Positions 18,035 through 25,917 of a DNA stretch of 64,000 bases are shown in pieces. The stretch is from contig NZ_NSDM01000004.1 of assembly GCF_030852425.1 (NCBI RefSeq), positions 1 through 64,000 on the forward strand, written 5' to 3'. The stretch's first letter is position 1; every line of letters begins with the position of its first letter. The translations under genes were made by a program, and so were the position numbers. Origin of the DNA: Saccharothrix longispora (GTDB taxonomy: Bacteria; Actinomycetota; Actinomycetes; Mycobacteriales; Pseudonocardiaceae). Below the pieces are notes generated by a model that searched no databases, was not told where the DNA came from, and worked only from the letters and a program-made list of their open reading frames with translations.

Positions 18035-18190
18035 TCAGTGGGTCTGGTGGTGGCCGTCGGGTGAGGTCGGCGGCGGCTCCGGCAGTTCGGGGTCCTTGGG
18101 CGACCCCGCCCCGTCGGTGGTCGCGGACAGGTCGGGGTCGAGCTCGTCGACGGGGTCGAGCTCGTCGACGCCAGGCGGGTTGGCGTTCAC
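18035..18190 (-). CDS. small acidic protein with VDELDP repeat, first gene of the CHAT locus
   Basis: This is a 51-residue open frame starting at GTG 18190 with GAGGAG 9-10 nt upstream, reading VNANPPGVDELDPVDELDPD and ending HHQTH. It is rich in Asp, Glu and Pro, has no predicted helix or membrane segment and is probably disordered. An 18-bp tandem duplication (18134-18169) encodes the two VDELDP units. It lies 185 bp upstream of the sigma factor in the same orientation. I do not recognise a family. Because it stands at the head of a protease locus, it could be a substrate, sensor or toxin-like effector (inference). Confidence 0.55.
   Translation of the reverse strand: MNANPPGVDELDPVDELDPDLSATTDGAGSPKDPELPEPPPTSPDGHHQTH
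18134..18169 (-). repeat. 18-bp perfect tandem duplication inside the small acidic gene
   Basis: GGGGTCGAGCTCGTCGAC occurs twice head to tail. Being a multiple of three, it duplicates the in-frame peptide VDELDP without breaking the reading frame, which supports the frame being translated. Confidence 0.85.
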
Positions 18191-18343
18191 GCGCGGATCT
18201 CCTCAGTCGGGGTCGAGGCCGGTCACCAGATAAGGAGTGAGTAGATCCACGGGGGATACGACGGCTGCGATTAACAGTTCACAGACCGACCGATCGGGTG
18301 ACGGGGCGTCGGCGGGCCGCCGCCGGCGCGGGCGGTGGCTCGC

Positions 18344-18349
18344 TATGGT
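18344..18349 (+). promoter_or_regulatory. leaderless -10 box (TATGGT) of cutC
   Basis: TATGGT ends 7 nt before the ATG at 18357 and overlaps the DasR-like palindrome, so a bound repressor would block the promoter. Confidence 0.55.
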
Positions 18350-18357
18350 CCAGACCA
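18346..18357 (+). promoter_or_regulatory. DasR-like operator at the cutC promoter (TGGTCCAGACCA)
   Basis: It differs at one position from the core DasR (dre) palindrome TGGTCTAGACCA known from Streptomyces. It covers the -10 box and the first base of the cutC start codon. A second site lies at the other end of cutC. Confidence 0.6.
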
Positions 18358-19010
18358 TGCTGGAAGTCATCGCACTGCACGCGGCCGACGCCGAGGCCGC
18401 GCAGGCCGGCGGCGCGGACCGCCTGGAACTGACCGTCGACATGGCCTCGGACGGCCTCACGCCGCCGGTCCGCGTCTACCGCGAGGTCGCCGCGGCGACC
18501 GACCTGCCGGTGCGGGTCATGCTGCGCGACGCCACCGGGTTCGCGCCCGGCGACCCCGACCGGTTGCGGCGGGACGCGGCGGCGCTGCGCGAGGCGGGCG
18601 CGTCGGAGTTCGTGCTGGGGTTCCTGGACGGCGACGGGTGGGTCGACGCGGACGCCGTGCGGGCCGTGCTGGCCGAGGTCGAGGGCTGCGCCTGGACGTT
18701 CCACCGGGCGCTCGACCACTCCGCCGACCCCGAGGCGGCGTGGGGCGTCGTCACCGGGCTGGGCTGCGACACGGTCCTCGCCGCCGGCAGCCCGCGCGGC
18801 GTGGCGGACGGCCTGCCCGTGCTGGAGCGCCTCGCCGCCCGGCAGCGCGACGCCCGGCTGCTCGTCGGCGGCGGGCTGAAGGCCGAGCAGGTCGCCCCGC
18901 TCAAGGCCGTCGGCGTCACCGCGTTCCACGTGGGCGGGGCCGTGCGCCCAGGCGGGTGGGACGCCCCGTTGTCCGCCGACGCCGTCCGGACCTGGGCGAA
19001 TCTGGTCTAG
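18357..19010 (+). CDS. cutC: CutC-family TIM-barrel protein
   Basis: The 217-residue protein belongs to the CutC family, originally linked to copper homeostasis although its biochemical role is unsettled. Conserved segments are ADRLELTVDMASDGLTPP near the N-terminus, VRVMLRDATGF, EFVLGFLDGDGWVD, TFHRALDH and VGGGLKAEQVAPL. It is a soluble TIM barrel. I chose ATG 18357 rather than 18345 because a TATGGT box lies 7 nt upstream. DasR-like operators lie at its start and over its stop codon, so it may belong to the amino-sugar regulon together with the transporter downstream (inference). Confidence 0.9.
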   Translation: MLEVIALHAADAEAAQAGGADRLELTVDMASDGLTPPVRVYREVAAATDLPVRVMLRDATGFAPGDPDRLRRDAAALREAGASEFVLGFLDGDGWVDADAVRAVLAEVEGCAWTFHRALDHSADPEAAWGVVTGLGCDTVLAAGSPRGVADGLPVLERLAARQRDARLLVGGGLKAEQVAPLKAVGVTAFHVGGAVRPGGWDAPLSADAVRTWANLV

Positions 19011-19014
19011 ACCG
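19003..19014 (+). promoter_or_regulatory. DasR-like operator upstream of the chitobiose-type operon (TGGTCTAGACCG)
   Basis: It matches 11 of 12 positions of the dre core. It spans the cutC stop codon and lies about 90 bp upstream of the substrate-binding protein gene. DasR controls chitobiose uptake (dasABC) in Streptomyces, which fits the genes that follow. Confidence 0.7.
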
Positions 19015-19061
19015 CTTGCCGATCCGGACATTAGCATCCCCGTTGCTTCCCTTGAAATAGG

Positions 19062-19080
19062 CGTTGCGCATCGCGCAACG
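19062..19080 (+). promoter_or_regulatory. second palindrome before the transporter operon
   Basis: CGTTGCGC, ATC, GCGCAACG is a perfect 8-bp inverted repeat 24 nt before the start codon. It is placed like an operator for a second regulator, or as a hairpin in the leader. Confidence 0.55.
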
Positions 19081-19104
19081 AACTCCCAGGAAGAGGTGGC
19101 GAGG

Positions 19105-20382
19105 ATGCGGTTCGTGGTGGCGGCAGCCGCGGTGGGCGCCGCCGTGCTGGCCGGGTGCGCCCCGGTCCAGTCCGGCCCGGCGTCCACCGGCGCGGACGAG
19201 CAGACCGGGCAACTCCGGGTCTGGCTGTTCGACGAGGTCAACAGGGGACCGAAGGAGGCGGTCGTGCAGGAGGCCGTCACCGAGTTCCAGCAGGCGCACG
19301 AGGGCGTCACCGTGGACGTCCAGTACATCCAGGTGCAGACCCGCGCCGAGCGGTTCAAGGCCGCGTTCAGCGACCCGCGGAGCGCGCCCGACGTCGCCGA
19401 GTTCGGCAACACCGACCTCGCCGGCTACGTGGCCGGCGGCGGGTTCGCCGAACTCGACCTGTCGACGTGGGACGAGGCGGGCGACCTGCTGCCCGCCGTC
19501 CTCGACACCGCGAAGGTCGACGGCAAGGTCCACGGCGTCCCCTGGTACGTCGGCGTGCGCGCGCTCTACTACCGCACCGACGTCTTCCGGGAGCTGGGCC
19601 TCCGGCCGCCGACGACGCTCGACGAGATCGCCACGACCGCCCGCGCGATCCGCGCCGCCAAGCCCGACCTGCTCGGCATCTCCGCCGGCGGCAAGTACAC
19701 CTACGGCGCCATGCCGTTCGTGTGGGCCAACGGCGGCGACATCGCGAGGAAGGACGGCGGGAAGTACGTCTCCGCCATCGACAGCGCCGAGTCCAAGGCC
19801 GGCATCGAGCAGTACACCGAGCTGATCGCCGACGACATCTGCCCGCCCGCCCAGTGCGCCGGCAACGGCGGCGACGCCAGCGTCGAGGCGTTCCGCGCCG
19901 GCAAGGCCGCCATGGTCATCGGCGGCGACTTCAACCGCAAGTCCGTCGACGCCTCCACCGCCGCCGGCAAGTACGCCGTCGTCCCCGTGCCCGGCAAGGC
20001 CGAGGGCACGATCGCGCCGGCGTTCGCGGGCGGGAACCTGCTCGGCGTCCTCAAGGGCTCGCAGCGGCAGACCCTCGCCCGGGAGTTCACGCGGCTCCTC
20101 GGCGGCAAGACCTACCAGCGCAAGATGTTCGACGCCATGGGCAACCTGCCCACGTTCGGCGACGTGCAGGCCGAGGTCGCCCGGGCCAACCCCGTGCTGG
20201 AGCCGTTCATCGAGACCCTGGAGGCCGGCACGAGGTTCGTGCCCGTCACCGCCGACTGGGCCAAGGTCGACGCGCAGGCCGTGCTGCCGAACCTGCTCCA
20301 GAAGATCGCCGCGGGCGGTGAGGACGTCGACACCGCGGCCGAGGCGGCGGCCGACGAGATGAACGCCGCGTTCGGCTCGTGA
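19105..20382 (+). CDS. sugar ABC transporter substrate-binding lipoprotein (DasA-like)
   Basis: This secreted, lipid-anchored binding protein belongs to the extracellular solute-binding family 1. The signal peptide MRFVVAAAAVGAAVLAGC ends in the lipobox LAGC. The mature part contains EVTEFQ-type N-lobe elements, SAPDVAEFGNTDLAGYVAGGGF and the Trp-rich hinge region. ATG 19105 is chosen because AAGAGG lies about 8 nt upstream; a GTG at 19096 is the alternative. Two permeases and a GH20 hexosaminidase follow with 4-nt overlaps, and a dre-like operator lies upstream, so the ligand is probably N,N'-diacetylchitobiose. No ATPase is encoded here, as in das/msiK systems. Confidence 0.85.
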   Translation: MRFVVAAAAVGAAVLAGCAPVQSGPASTGADEQTGQLRVWLFDEVNRGPKEAVVQEAVTEFQQAHEGVTVDVQYIQVQTRAERFKAAFSDPRSAPDVAEFGNTDLAGYVAGGGFAELDLSTWDEAGDLLPAVLDTAKVDGKVHGVPWYVGVRALYYRTDVFRELGLRPPTTLDEIATTARAIRAAKPDLLGISAGGKYTYGAMPFVWANGGDIARKDGGKYVSAIDSAESKAGIEQYTELIADDICPPAQCAGNGGDASVEAFRAGKAAMVIGGDFNRKSVDASTAAGKYAVVPVPGKAEGTIAPAFAGGNLLGVLKGSQRQTLAREFTRLLGGKTYQRKMFDAMGNLPTFGDVQAEVARANPVLEPFIETLEAGTRFVPVTADWAKVDAQAVLPNLLQKIAAGGEDVDTAAEAAADEMNAAFGS

Positions 20383-21272
20383 CGGCGGCCGTCGAGAAGG
20401 GGGACGGTCGGGCCGCGCTCGCCTACCTCGCCCCCGCCCTGCTGCTGCTCGTCGGCCTCCTGGGCTACCCGATCTACCAGCTCGTCCTGATCTCCCTGTT
20501 CGACTACGGCCAGGAGCAGGTCAGCGGTGGCGCGCCGCTGACCTTCCTGGGCCTGGGGAACTACGCCACCCTGCTGCGGGACGCGCGGTTCTGGTCCGTG
20601 CTCGGGCAGACCGTCGGCTTCGCGGCGGTGTGCGTGGTCGGGACCCTGCTGGTCGGCGCCTCCCTCGCGGTGCTGGCCACCAGGGTCCGCGCGTGGGCGC
20701 GCACCACGCTGTTCCTGGCCGCGCTCGGCGCGTGGGCCACGCCCGCCGTCGCCGGGTCCACGATCTGGCTGTTCCTGTTCGACGCGAACTTCGGCTTCGT
20801 CAACGAGGTCCTCGGCACCACCGGGTTCTCCTGGACCTACGACAGGTGGACCGCGTTCGGGCTCGTCGCCGCGCAGGTGGTCTGGTGCTCGTTCCCGTTC
20901 GTCATGGTCACGCTGTACGCGGGGATCAAGGCGATCCCGGGCGAGGTGCTGGAGGCCGCGGCGCTGGACGGCGCGTCGACCGCGAGGACCGCGACCAGCG
21001 TGATCCTGCCGCTGCTGCGGCCGCTGCTGATCGTCGTCACCATCCAGTCGGTCATCTGGGACTTCAAGGTGTTCACCCAGATCTACATCATGACGAACGG
21101 CGGCGGCATCGCCGGGCGCAACCTCGTGCTCAACGTGTACGCCTACCAGCAGGCGTTCGCCGCCTCCGAGTACGGGCTGGGCGCGGCGATCGGCGTGGTG
21201 ACGACGCTGATCCTGCTGCTCGTCACCGTCGGGTACCTGCGGGCGCTGCGGCGGAGCGGGGAGGTCCTGTGA
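20379..21272 (+). CDS. sugar ABC transporter permease (DasB-like)
   Basis: The 297-residue integral membrane protein has six predicted helices. The first is LAPALLLLVGLLGYPIYQLVLISL, and the EAA loop reads EVLEAAALDGASTARTATSVILPLLRPLL, which docks the ATPase. It belongs to the MalF/UgpA type of CUT1 transporters. GTG 20379 overlaps the binding-protein stop (GTGA), and its own stop overlaps the next permease in the same way, so the operon is translationally coupled. Confidence 0.9.
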   Translation: MTAAVEKGDGRAALAYLAPALLLLVGLLGYPIYQLVLISLFDYGQEQVSGGAPLTFLGLGNYATLLRDARFWSVLGQTVGFAAVCVVGTLLVGASLAVLATRVRAWARTTLFLAALGAWATPAVAGSTIWLFLFDANFGFVNEVLGTTGFSWTYDRWTAFGLVAAQVVWCSFPFVMVTLYAGIKAIPGEVLEAAALDGASTARTATSVILPLLRPLLIVVTIQSVIWDFKVFTQIYIMTNGGGIAGRNLVLNVYAYQQAFAASEYGLGAAIGVVTTLILLLVTVGYLRALRRSGEVL

Positions 21273-22126
21273 AGGGGATCGGCGCGAACCGGAAGGTGTC
21301 GCGCGGGATCGCCGAGGTCGTCACCGTGGTCGTCGCGGGCGTCGTCGCGTTCCCGCTGTACTGGATGGTGCTGACCGCCCTCAAGCCCGAGTCCGAGGTC
21401 GTCTCGACCGACCCCCGCCCGTGGACGCTCGTGCCGACGCTCGACAGCTTCGTGCGGGCGCTCACCGTGCAGAGCTTCGGCCGCTACCTGGTCAACAGCC
21501 TCGTCGTGGCGGGCGCGGTGGTGGTGCTCAGCCTGTTCGTCTCGTTCCTGGCGGCCACCGCGCTGACCCGCTTCCGGTTCCGCAGCCGCACCACGCTGCT
21601 GGTGATGCTGCTGGTCGTGCAGATGGTGCCGGTGGAGGCGCTGACCATCCCGCTGTTCTTCGTCATGCGGTCCGTGCGGGACGTCGCGCCCGCGTTCGGG
21701 CTCAACCACCTCGGGTCGCTGGTGCTGGTGCACCTGGCGTTCAGCCTGCCGTTCGCGATCTGGATGCTGCGCGGGTTCGTCGCCGCCGTGCCCGTCGAAC
21801 TGGAGGAGGCCGCCACGCTGGACGGCGCGTCCCGCTTCCGGTTCCTGTGGCAGGTGCTGTTCCCGCTCGTCGCGCCCGGCCTGGTGGCGACCAGCGTGCT
21901 GTCGTTCATCCACGCCTGGAACGACTTCCTGTTCGCCAAGACGTTCATCATCTCGGCGGCGGAGAACCAGACGCTGCCGCTCGCCCTGCAGGTGTTCATC
22001 AAGCCCGACCAGAACGACTGGGGCGCGATCATGGCCGGGTCGACCCTGATGACGATCCCGGTGCTGGTGTTCTTCGTCCTCGTCCAACGGCGCCTCGTCG
22101 CCGGTCTCGCGGGAGCCGTCAAGTGA
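21269..22126 (+). CDS. sugar ABC transporter permease (DasC-like)
   Basis: The 285-residue MalG/UgpE-type permease has six helices and the EAA motif VELEEAATLDGASRFRFLWQ. It ends in ...VQRRLVAGLAGAVK. It forms the heterodimeric channel with the preceding permease. The start GTG 21269 overlaps the upstream stop by 4 nt, and its stop overlaps the hexosaminidase start, so all four proteins are produced together. Confidence 0.9.
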   Translation: MKGIGANRKVSRGIAEVVTVVVAGVVAFPLYWMVLTALKPESEVVSTDPRPWTLVPTLDSFVRALTVQSFGRYLVNSLVVAGAVVVLSLFVSFLAATALTRFRFRSRTTLLVMLLVVQMVPVEALTIPLFFVMRSVRDVAPAFGLNHLGSLVLVHLAFSLPFAIWMLRGFVAAVPVELEEAATLDGASRFRFLWQVLFPLVAPGLVATSVLSFIHAWNDFLFAKTFIISAAENQTLPLALQVFIKPDQNDWGAIMAGSTLMTIPVLVFFVLVQRRLVAGLAGAVK

Positions 22127-23478
22127 ACCTGCTGCCCAGGCCCGTGTCCTTCACCCCCGGTGACGGCGAGGTCGACTTCGACGGGACGTACGCGGTCGAG
22201 CGGGTCGACGGGCCCGCCGAGGGCTACCGGCTGTCCGTGTCGCCCGACGGGGTGCGCGTGCTGGCGTCCGACGACGCGGGCGAGTCCCACGCCCGGCAGA
22301 CGCTGCGGCAGCTCGGCGGACCCGCCGCGTTCCGGGCCGTGCCGCCCGGGGTGGTGCGGCTGCCGGTGTGCGAGGTGGTCGACCACCCGCGGTTCGCGTG
22401 GCGGGGCGTGATGATCGACGTGGCCCGGCACTTCCTGCCCAAGCACGACCTGCTGCGCTACGTGGACCTGCTCGCCGCGCACAAGCTGAACGTGCTGCAC
22501 CTGCACCTCACCGACGACCAGGGCTGGCGCTTCGAGTCGCGGCGCTTCCCGCGGCTGCACGAGGTCGGCGGGTGGCGGCCCGACTCGCGGTTCGGCGACC
22601 GGCGCTCCGGCGGCACGACCGGGCGTCCGCACGGCGGCTACTACACCCAGGACGACCTGCGCGAACTCGTCGCCTACGCGGCGGCGCGGCACGTCACCGT
22701 CGTGCCGGAGGTCGACGTGCCCGGCCACAGCCAGGCCGCCATCGCCGCCTACCCGGAGCTGGGGGTCGCCGGCGGCGGTGTGTGGACGGACTGGGGGGTC
22801 AACCCCAACGTGCTCCGCGCGGACGAGGCCACCGTCGACTTCTACCGGCACGTGTTCGACGAGCTGCTGGACGTGTTCCCGAGCGAGGTCGTCGGCCTGG
22901 GCGGCGACGAGGCCGAGGGCGGTGACGGGCGGTTCGTGCGGCGCATCGCGCAGCACCTCGCGGCGCGCGGGCGGCGGCCGTTCGGCTGGGACGAGGTGCT
23001 CGACGTCGGCCCCCTGCCGACGTCCACCGTCGTCGCGTCGTGGCGCGGCGAGGAGCGCGGGCTGCGTGCGCTGGACCGCGGCCACGACGTCGTCATGTGC
23101 CCCGAGGAGCACGTCTACCTGGACTACCGGCAGTCCGACCACCCCGACGAGCCCATCCCCGTCGGGACGCGGACGACCCTGGAGGACGTCCACCGGTACG
23201 AGCCCGCCGGGGCGGACCGGGTGCTCGGGGCGCAGGCGAACCTGTGGACCGAGCACCTCGACTCACCGCGGCGCCTGGACTACGCCGCCTTCCCCCGCCT
23301 CAGCGCGTTCGCCGAGGTCGTGTGGAGCCCCGCGGGTCCCCGCGACTTCGCGGAGTTCCGGACCCGCCTCGCCGCGCACCACCTGCCGAGGCTGGACGCC
23401 CTCGGCGTCGAGTACCGCCCCCTCGACGGTCCCCGGCCGTGGCAGACCCTCCCCGGGGTGCCCGGTTTCCCCCGCTAG
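22123..23478 (+). CDS. GH20 beta-N-acetylhexosaminidase
   Basis: This 451-residue glycoside hydrolase cleaves N-acetylglucosamine from chitobiose. An N-terminal alpha/beta domain precedes the TIM barrel, which has VLHLHLTDDQGWRFE, PEVDVPGHSQAAIAAYPEL and the catalytic Asp262-Glu263 pair in LGGDEAEGG. In most GH20 enzymes the motif reads His-x-Gly-Gly-Asp-Glu; here the His position is Gly258. There is no signal peptide, so it acts in the cytoplasm on imported disaccharide. GTG 22123 overlaps the permease stop. The role matches DasD of Streptomyces. Confidence 0.9.
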   Translation: MNLLPRPVSFTPGDGEVDFDGTYAVERVDGPAEGYRLSVSPDGVRVLASDDAGESHARQTLRQLGGPAAFRAVPPGVVRLPVCEVVDHPRFAWRGVMIDVARHFLPKHDLLRYVDLLAAHKLNVLHLHLTDDQGWRFESRRFPRLHEVGGWRPDSRFGDRRSGGTTGRPHGGYYTQDDLRELVAYAAARHVTVVPEVDVPGHSQAAIAAYPELGVAGGGVWTDWGVNPNVLRADEATVDFYRHVFDELLDVFPSEVVGLGGDEAEGGDGRFVRRIAQHLAARGRRPFGWDEVLDVGPLPTSTVVASWRGEERGLRALDRGHDVVMCPEEHVYLDYRQSDHPDEPIPVGTRTTLEDVHRYEPAGADRVLGAQANLWTEHLDSPRRLDYAAFPRLSAFAEVVWSPAGPRDFAEFRTRLAAHHLPRLDALGVEYRPLDGPRPWQTLPGVPGFPR

Positions 23479-23490
23479 ACCCCGTGCCCG

Positions 23491-23736
23491 TCAGGCCTCT
23501 TCGGGCACCAGGACCCACGCGGCGAGGTAGAGGATCGCGCCGGTGCCGAACCCGAAGAGGGTCCCGGCGACCAGCAGGATGCGCAGCAGCGCCGCGTCGA
23601 CGCCGAGGAGCTTCGAGAGGCCGCCGCACACGCCCGCGACCATGCGGTCGTCCCGGCTGCGGCGGAGCTTCTTCACCTTGTCGGTGGCCTGGTTCAGGGT
23701 GTCGGTCGCCTGGTTCAGCACGGTGTTCGTCGTCAT
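23491..23736 (-). CDS. PspC-domain small membrane protein
   Basis: The 81-residue protein has a polar N-terminus with the internal repeat LNQATDTLNQATDK, then the PspC signature RMVAGVCGGLSKLLGVDAALLRI and a C-terminal transmembrane helix (LFGFGTGAILYLAAWVLV). PspC proteins take part in phage-shock or envelope-stress responses, and actinobacterial single-domain versions are common. It converges on the hexosaminidase gene with only 12 bp between stops. Confidence 0.88.
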   Translation of the reverse strand: MTTNTVLNQATDTLNQATDKVKKLRRSRDDRMVAGVCGGLSKLLGVDAALLRILLVAGTLFGFGTGAILYLAAWVLVPEEA

Positions 23737-23907
23737 GGCACGAGCCTGCTGGACCGGGCGTCGCGGCACATCGGGGACGCACCCCGGTTCTCCCTCAGGG
23801 TCCACCACGACCCCGCCCCCGAGGCCACGACCCCGCCCCCGGGCTTCCCGGCCTCGGCGCCGCGTTCGAGCAGCCGCTCGGCGGAGCGCCGGGCCGTCGT
23901 CGCCGCC

Positions 23908-23913
23908 TACCCT
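23908..23913 (+). promoter_or_regulatory. leaderless -10 box (TACCCT) of the CO-dehydrogenase-like operon
   Basis: TACCCT, seven bases, then GTG at 23921. This would be the main promoter of the seven-gene operon. No Shine-Dalgarno sequence is seen. Confidence 0.55.
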
Positions 23914-23920
23914 CGGACGT

Positions 23921-24835
23921 GTGACGCCAGTCGAGCCCGCCGCACCGCCGGAGCCCGCGACGCCGGACGACCTCGCCGCCGCGCTCGACCGCGTCGGCTA
24001 CCTGCCGGACGACGGCGTGGCCACCGCCGCGTTCCTGGCCCTGCGCATGCGCCGCCCCCTGTTCTGCGAGGGCGAACCGGGCACCGGCAAGACCTCGCTG
24101 GCCGCGGCCCTCGCGACCGCCCTCGGCCTGCCGCTCCTCCGGCTCCAGTGCCACGAGGGCATCGACGCCACCCAGGCCCTCTACGACTGGGACTTCCCGC
24201 GCCAGCTCCTGCACCTGCGCGCCCTCGAAGCGGCGGGCGCGGTCGACGCCGAGGCCGCCGAGGCGTCCCTCCACACCCGCCGCTTCCTCCTCGCCCGGCC
24301 CCTCCTCCAGGCCCTCGAACGGGCGCCGTGCGTGCTGCTGGTCGACGAGGTGGACCGCGCCGACGACGAGTTCGAGGCGTTCCTGCTGGAGGTGCTGAGC
24401 GAGAACGCCGTGACCATCCCCGAACTGGGCCGCATCGCCGCCGACACCCCGCCGCTGGTCGTGCTCACCTCCAACCGCACCCGGGACGTGCACGACGCCC
24501 TCAAGCGCCGCTGCCTCTACCACTGGCTGGAGCACCCGGACCTGACCCGCGAGGTCGCCATCCTGCGCCGCGCCCTGCCCGAGGTCACCGAGCGCCTCGC
24601 CACCCGCGTCGCCACCGCCGTCCGCGCCCTGCGCGCCCTCGACCTGCTCAAACCGCCCGGTGTCGCCGAATCCCTGGACTGGGCCCGCGCCCTGCTCGCC
24701 CTCGGCCGCACGGACCTCGACACCGCCACGGCCGCCGCGACCCTCGGCGCCGTCCTCAAGTACCGGGAGGACACCCGGCGCGCCCTGGCGAGCGGTGTCC
24801 TCGACCGGGTCGCCGGGAACGCGGTCGCGGGATGA
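23921..24835 (+). CDS. MoxR-family AAA ATPase (CoxD-like)
   Basis: The 304-residue ATPase has Walker A GEPGTGKTSL near residues 48-57, Walker B VLLVDEVDRADDEFEAFLLEVL and the sensor segment VVLTSNRTRDVHDALKRR. In carboxydotrophs CoxD acts with the VWA protein CoxE in maturation of the Cu/S-Mo or related active site. GTG 23921 is supported by the TACCCT box 7 nt upstream. It overlaps the VWA gene by ATGA, which fits the MoxR-VWA chaperone pairing. Confidence 0.9.
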   Translation: MTPVEPAAPPEPATPDDLAAALDRVGYLPDDGVATAAFLALRMRRPLFCEGEPGTGKTSLAAALATALGLPLLRLQCHEGIDATQALYDWDFPRQLLHLRALEAAGAVDAEAAEASLHTRRFLLARPLLQALERAPCVLLVDEVDRADDEFEAFLLEVLSENAVTIPELGRIAADTPPLVVLTSNRTRDVHDALKRRCLYHWLEHPDLTREVAILRRALPEVTERLATRVATAVRALRALDLLKPPGVAESLDWARALLALGRTDLDTATAAATLGAVLKYREDTRRALASGVLDRVAGNAVAG

Positions 24836-25917
24836 GCGGAGCCGACGCGCCCACCGCGCTCGTGGGGTTCGCCCACGCCCTGCGGCACGCCGGCGTGGCG
24901 TGCGGACCGGACCGGGTGCGGGCGTTCACCGCCGCGCTCGACCACCTCGACGTGGCGCGCTCCGCCGACGTGTACTGGGCCGGCCGGGTCGCGCTGTGCG
25001 CGGAGCCGGACGACCTGCCCCGCTACGACGCCGCGTTCGCCGCCTGGTTCGGCGGCGACGGGCTGCCGGCGACCCGGCCCCGCGCCCGCACCAGGACGGC
25101 CTCGCACCTCGCCGCCCTCGGCGGAGGGGAGGGGCGCGGCGGCCGGGCGCCCGCGCTCAGGGTCGCGGCGAGCGACGTGGAAACCCTGCGCCGCAAGGAC
25201 ATCGCCACCATGAGCCTTGCCGAGCGCGAGCACCTGCGGCGGTTGACGGCCGAGCTGCGCCCCGTGCCGCCCCGGCGGCGGGCGGTGCGGACGCGGCCCG
25301 CGCGCCGCGGCGCCGTCGACCCGGACCGGGTGCTGCGCCGGATGGTCGCCACCCGCGAGGCGGTGCCCGCGTACCGGCGCCGGACGACCCGGCCGCGCCG
25401 GGTGGTGCTGCTGGTCGACGTGTCCGGCTCCATGAGGCCCTACGCCGACGCCCTGTTGCGGTTCGCGCACGTCGTCGCCCGCGCGATGCCCGTCGAGGTG
25501 TGCACCCTCGGCACCCGGCTCACCCGCGTGACCCGGCAGCTGCGGCACCGCGACCCCGAACTCGCGCTCGCCGCCGCGGCCCGCGCCGTGCCCGACGCCG
25601 ACGGCGGCACGCGGCTCGGCGAGACGCTCAAGGCGTTCCTCGACCGGTGGGGGCAGCGGGGCGCGGCGCGCGGCGCGGTCGTCGTGCTGTGCTCCGACGG
25701 CTGGGAGCGCGGCGACACCGCCCTGCTCGCCGAGCAGGCGGCCCGGCTCGCCCGGCTGGCCCACCGGGTGCTGTGGGTCAACCCGCACGCGGGCCACGAC
25801 GGCTACCGGCCCGTGCAGTCCGGCATCGCCGCCGCCCTGCCGCACCTGGACCGGCTGCTCGCCGGGCACAGCCTCGACACCCTGCACGCCCTGCTGGAGG
25901 AGGTCCGACGTGCGTGA
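24832..25917 (+). CDS. VWA-domain protein (CoxE-like)
   Basis: This 361-residue partner of the MoxR ATPase has an N-terminal helical region, a basic segment (VPPRRRAVRTRPARRGA) and a C-terminal von Willebrand A domain. The metal-ion-dependent adhesion site DVSGSMRPYAD is intact, with a downstream Thr in DADGGTRLGETL and CSDGWERGD. It is soluble. It probably helps insert or mature the active site of the molybdenum hydroxylase encoded downstream. It begins with ATGA overlap and overlaps the XdhC gene by 8 nt. Confidence 0.9.
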   Translation: MSGADAPTALVGFAHALRHAGVACGPDRVRAFTAALDHLDVARSADVYWAGRVALCAEPDDLPRYDAAFAAWFGGDGLPATRPRARTRTASHLAALGGGEGRGGRAPALRVAASDVETLRRKDIATMSLAEREHLRRLTAELRPVPPRRRAVRTRPARRGAVDPDRVLRRMVATREAVPAYRRRTTRPRRVVLLVDVSGSMRPYADALLRFAHVVARAMPVEVCTLGTRLTRVTRQLRHRDPELALAAAARAVPDADGGTRLGETLKAFLDRWGQRGAARGAVVVLCSDGWERGDTALLAEQAARLARLAHRVLWVNPHAGHDGYRPVQSGIAAALPHLDRLLAGHSLDTLHALLEEVRRA

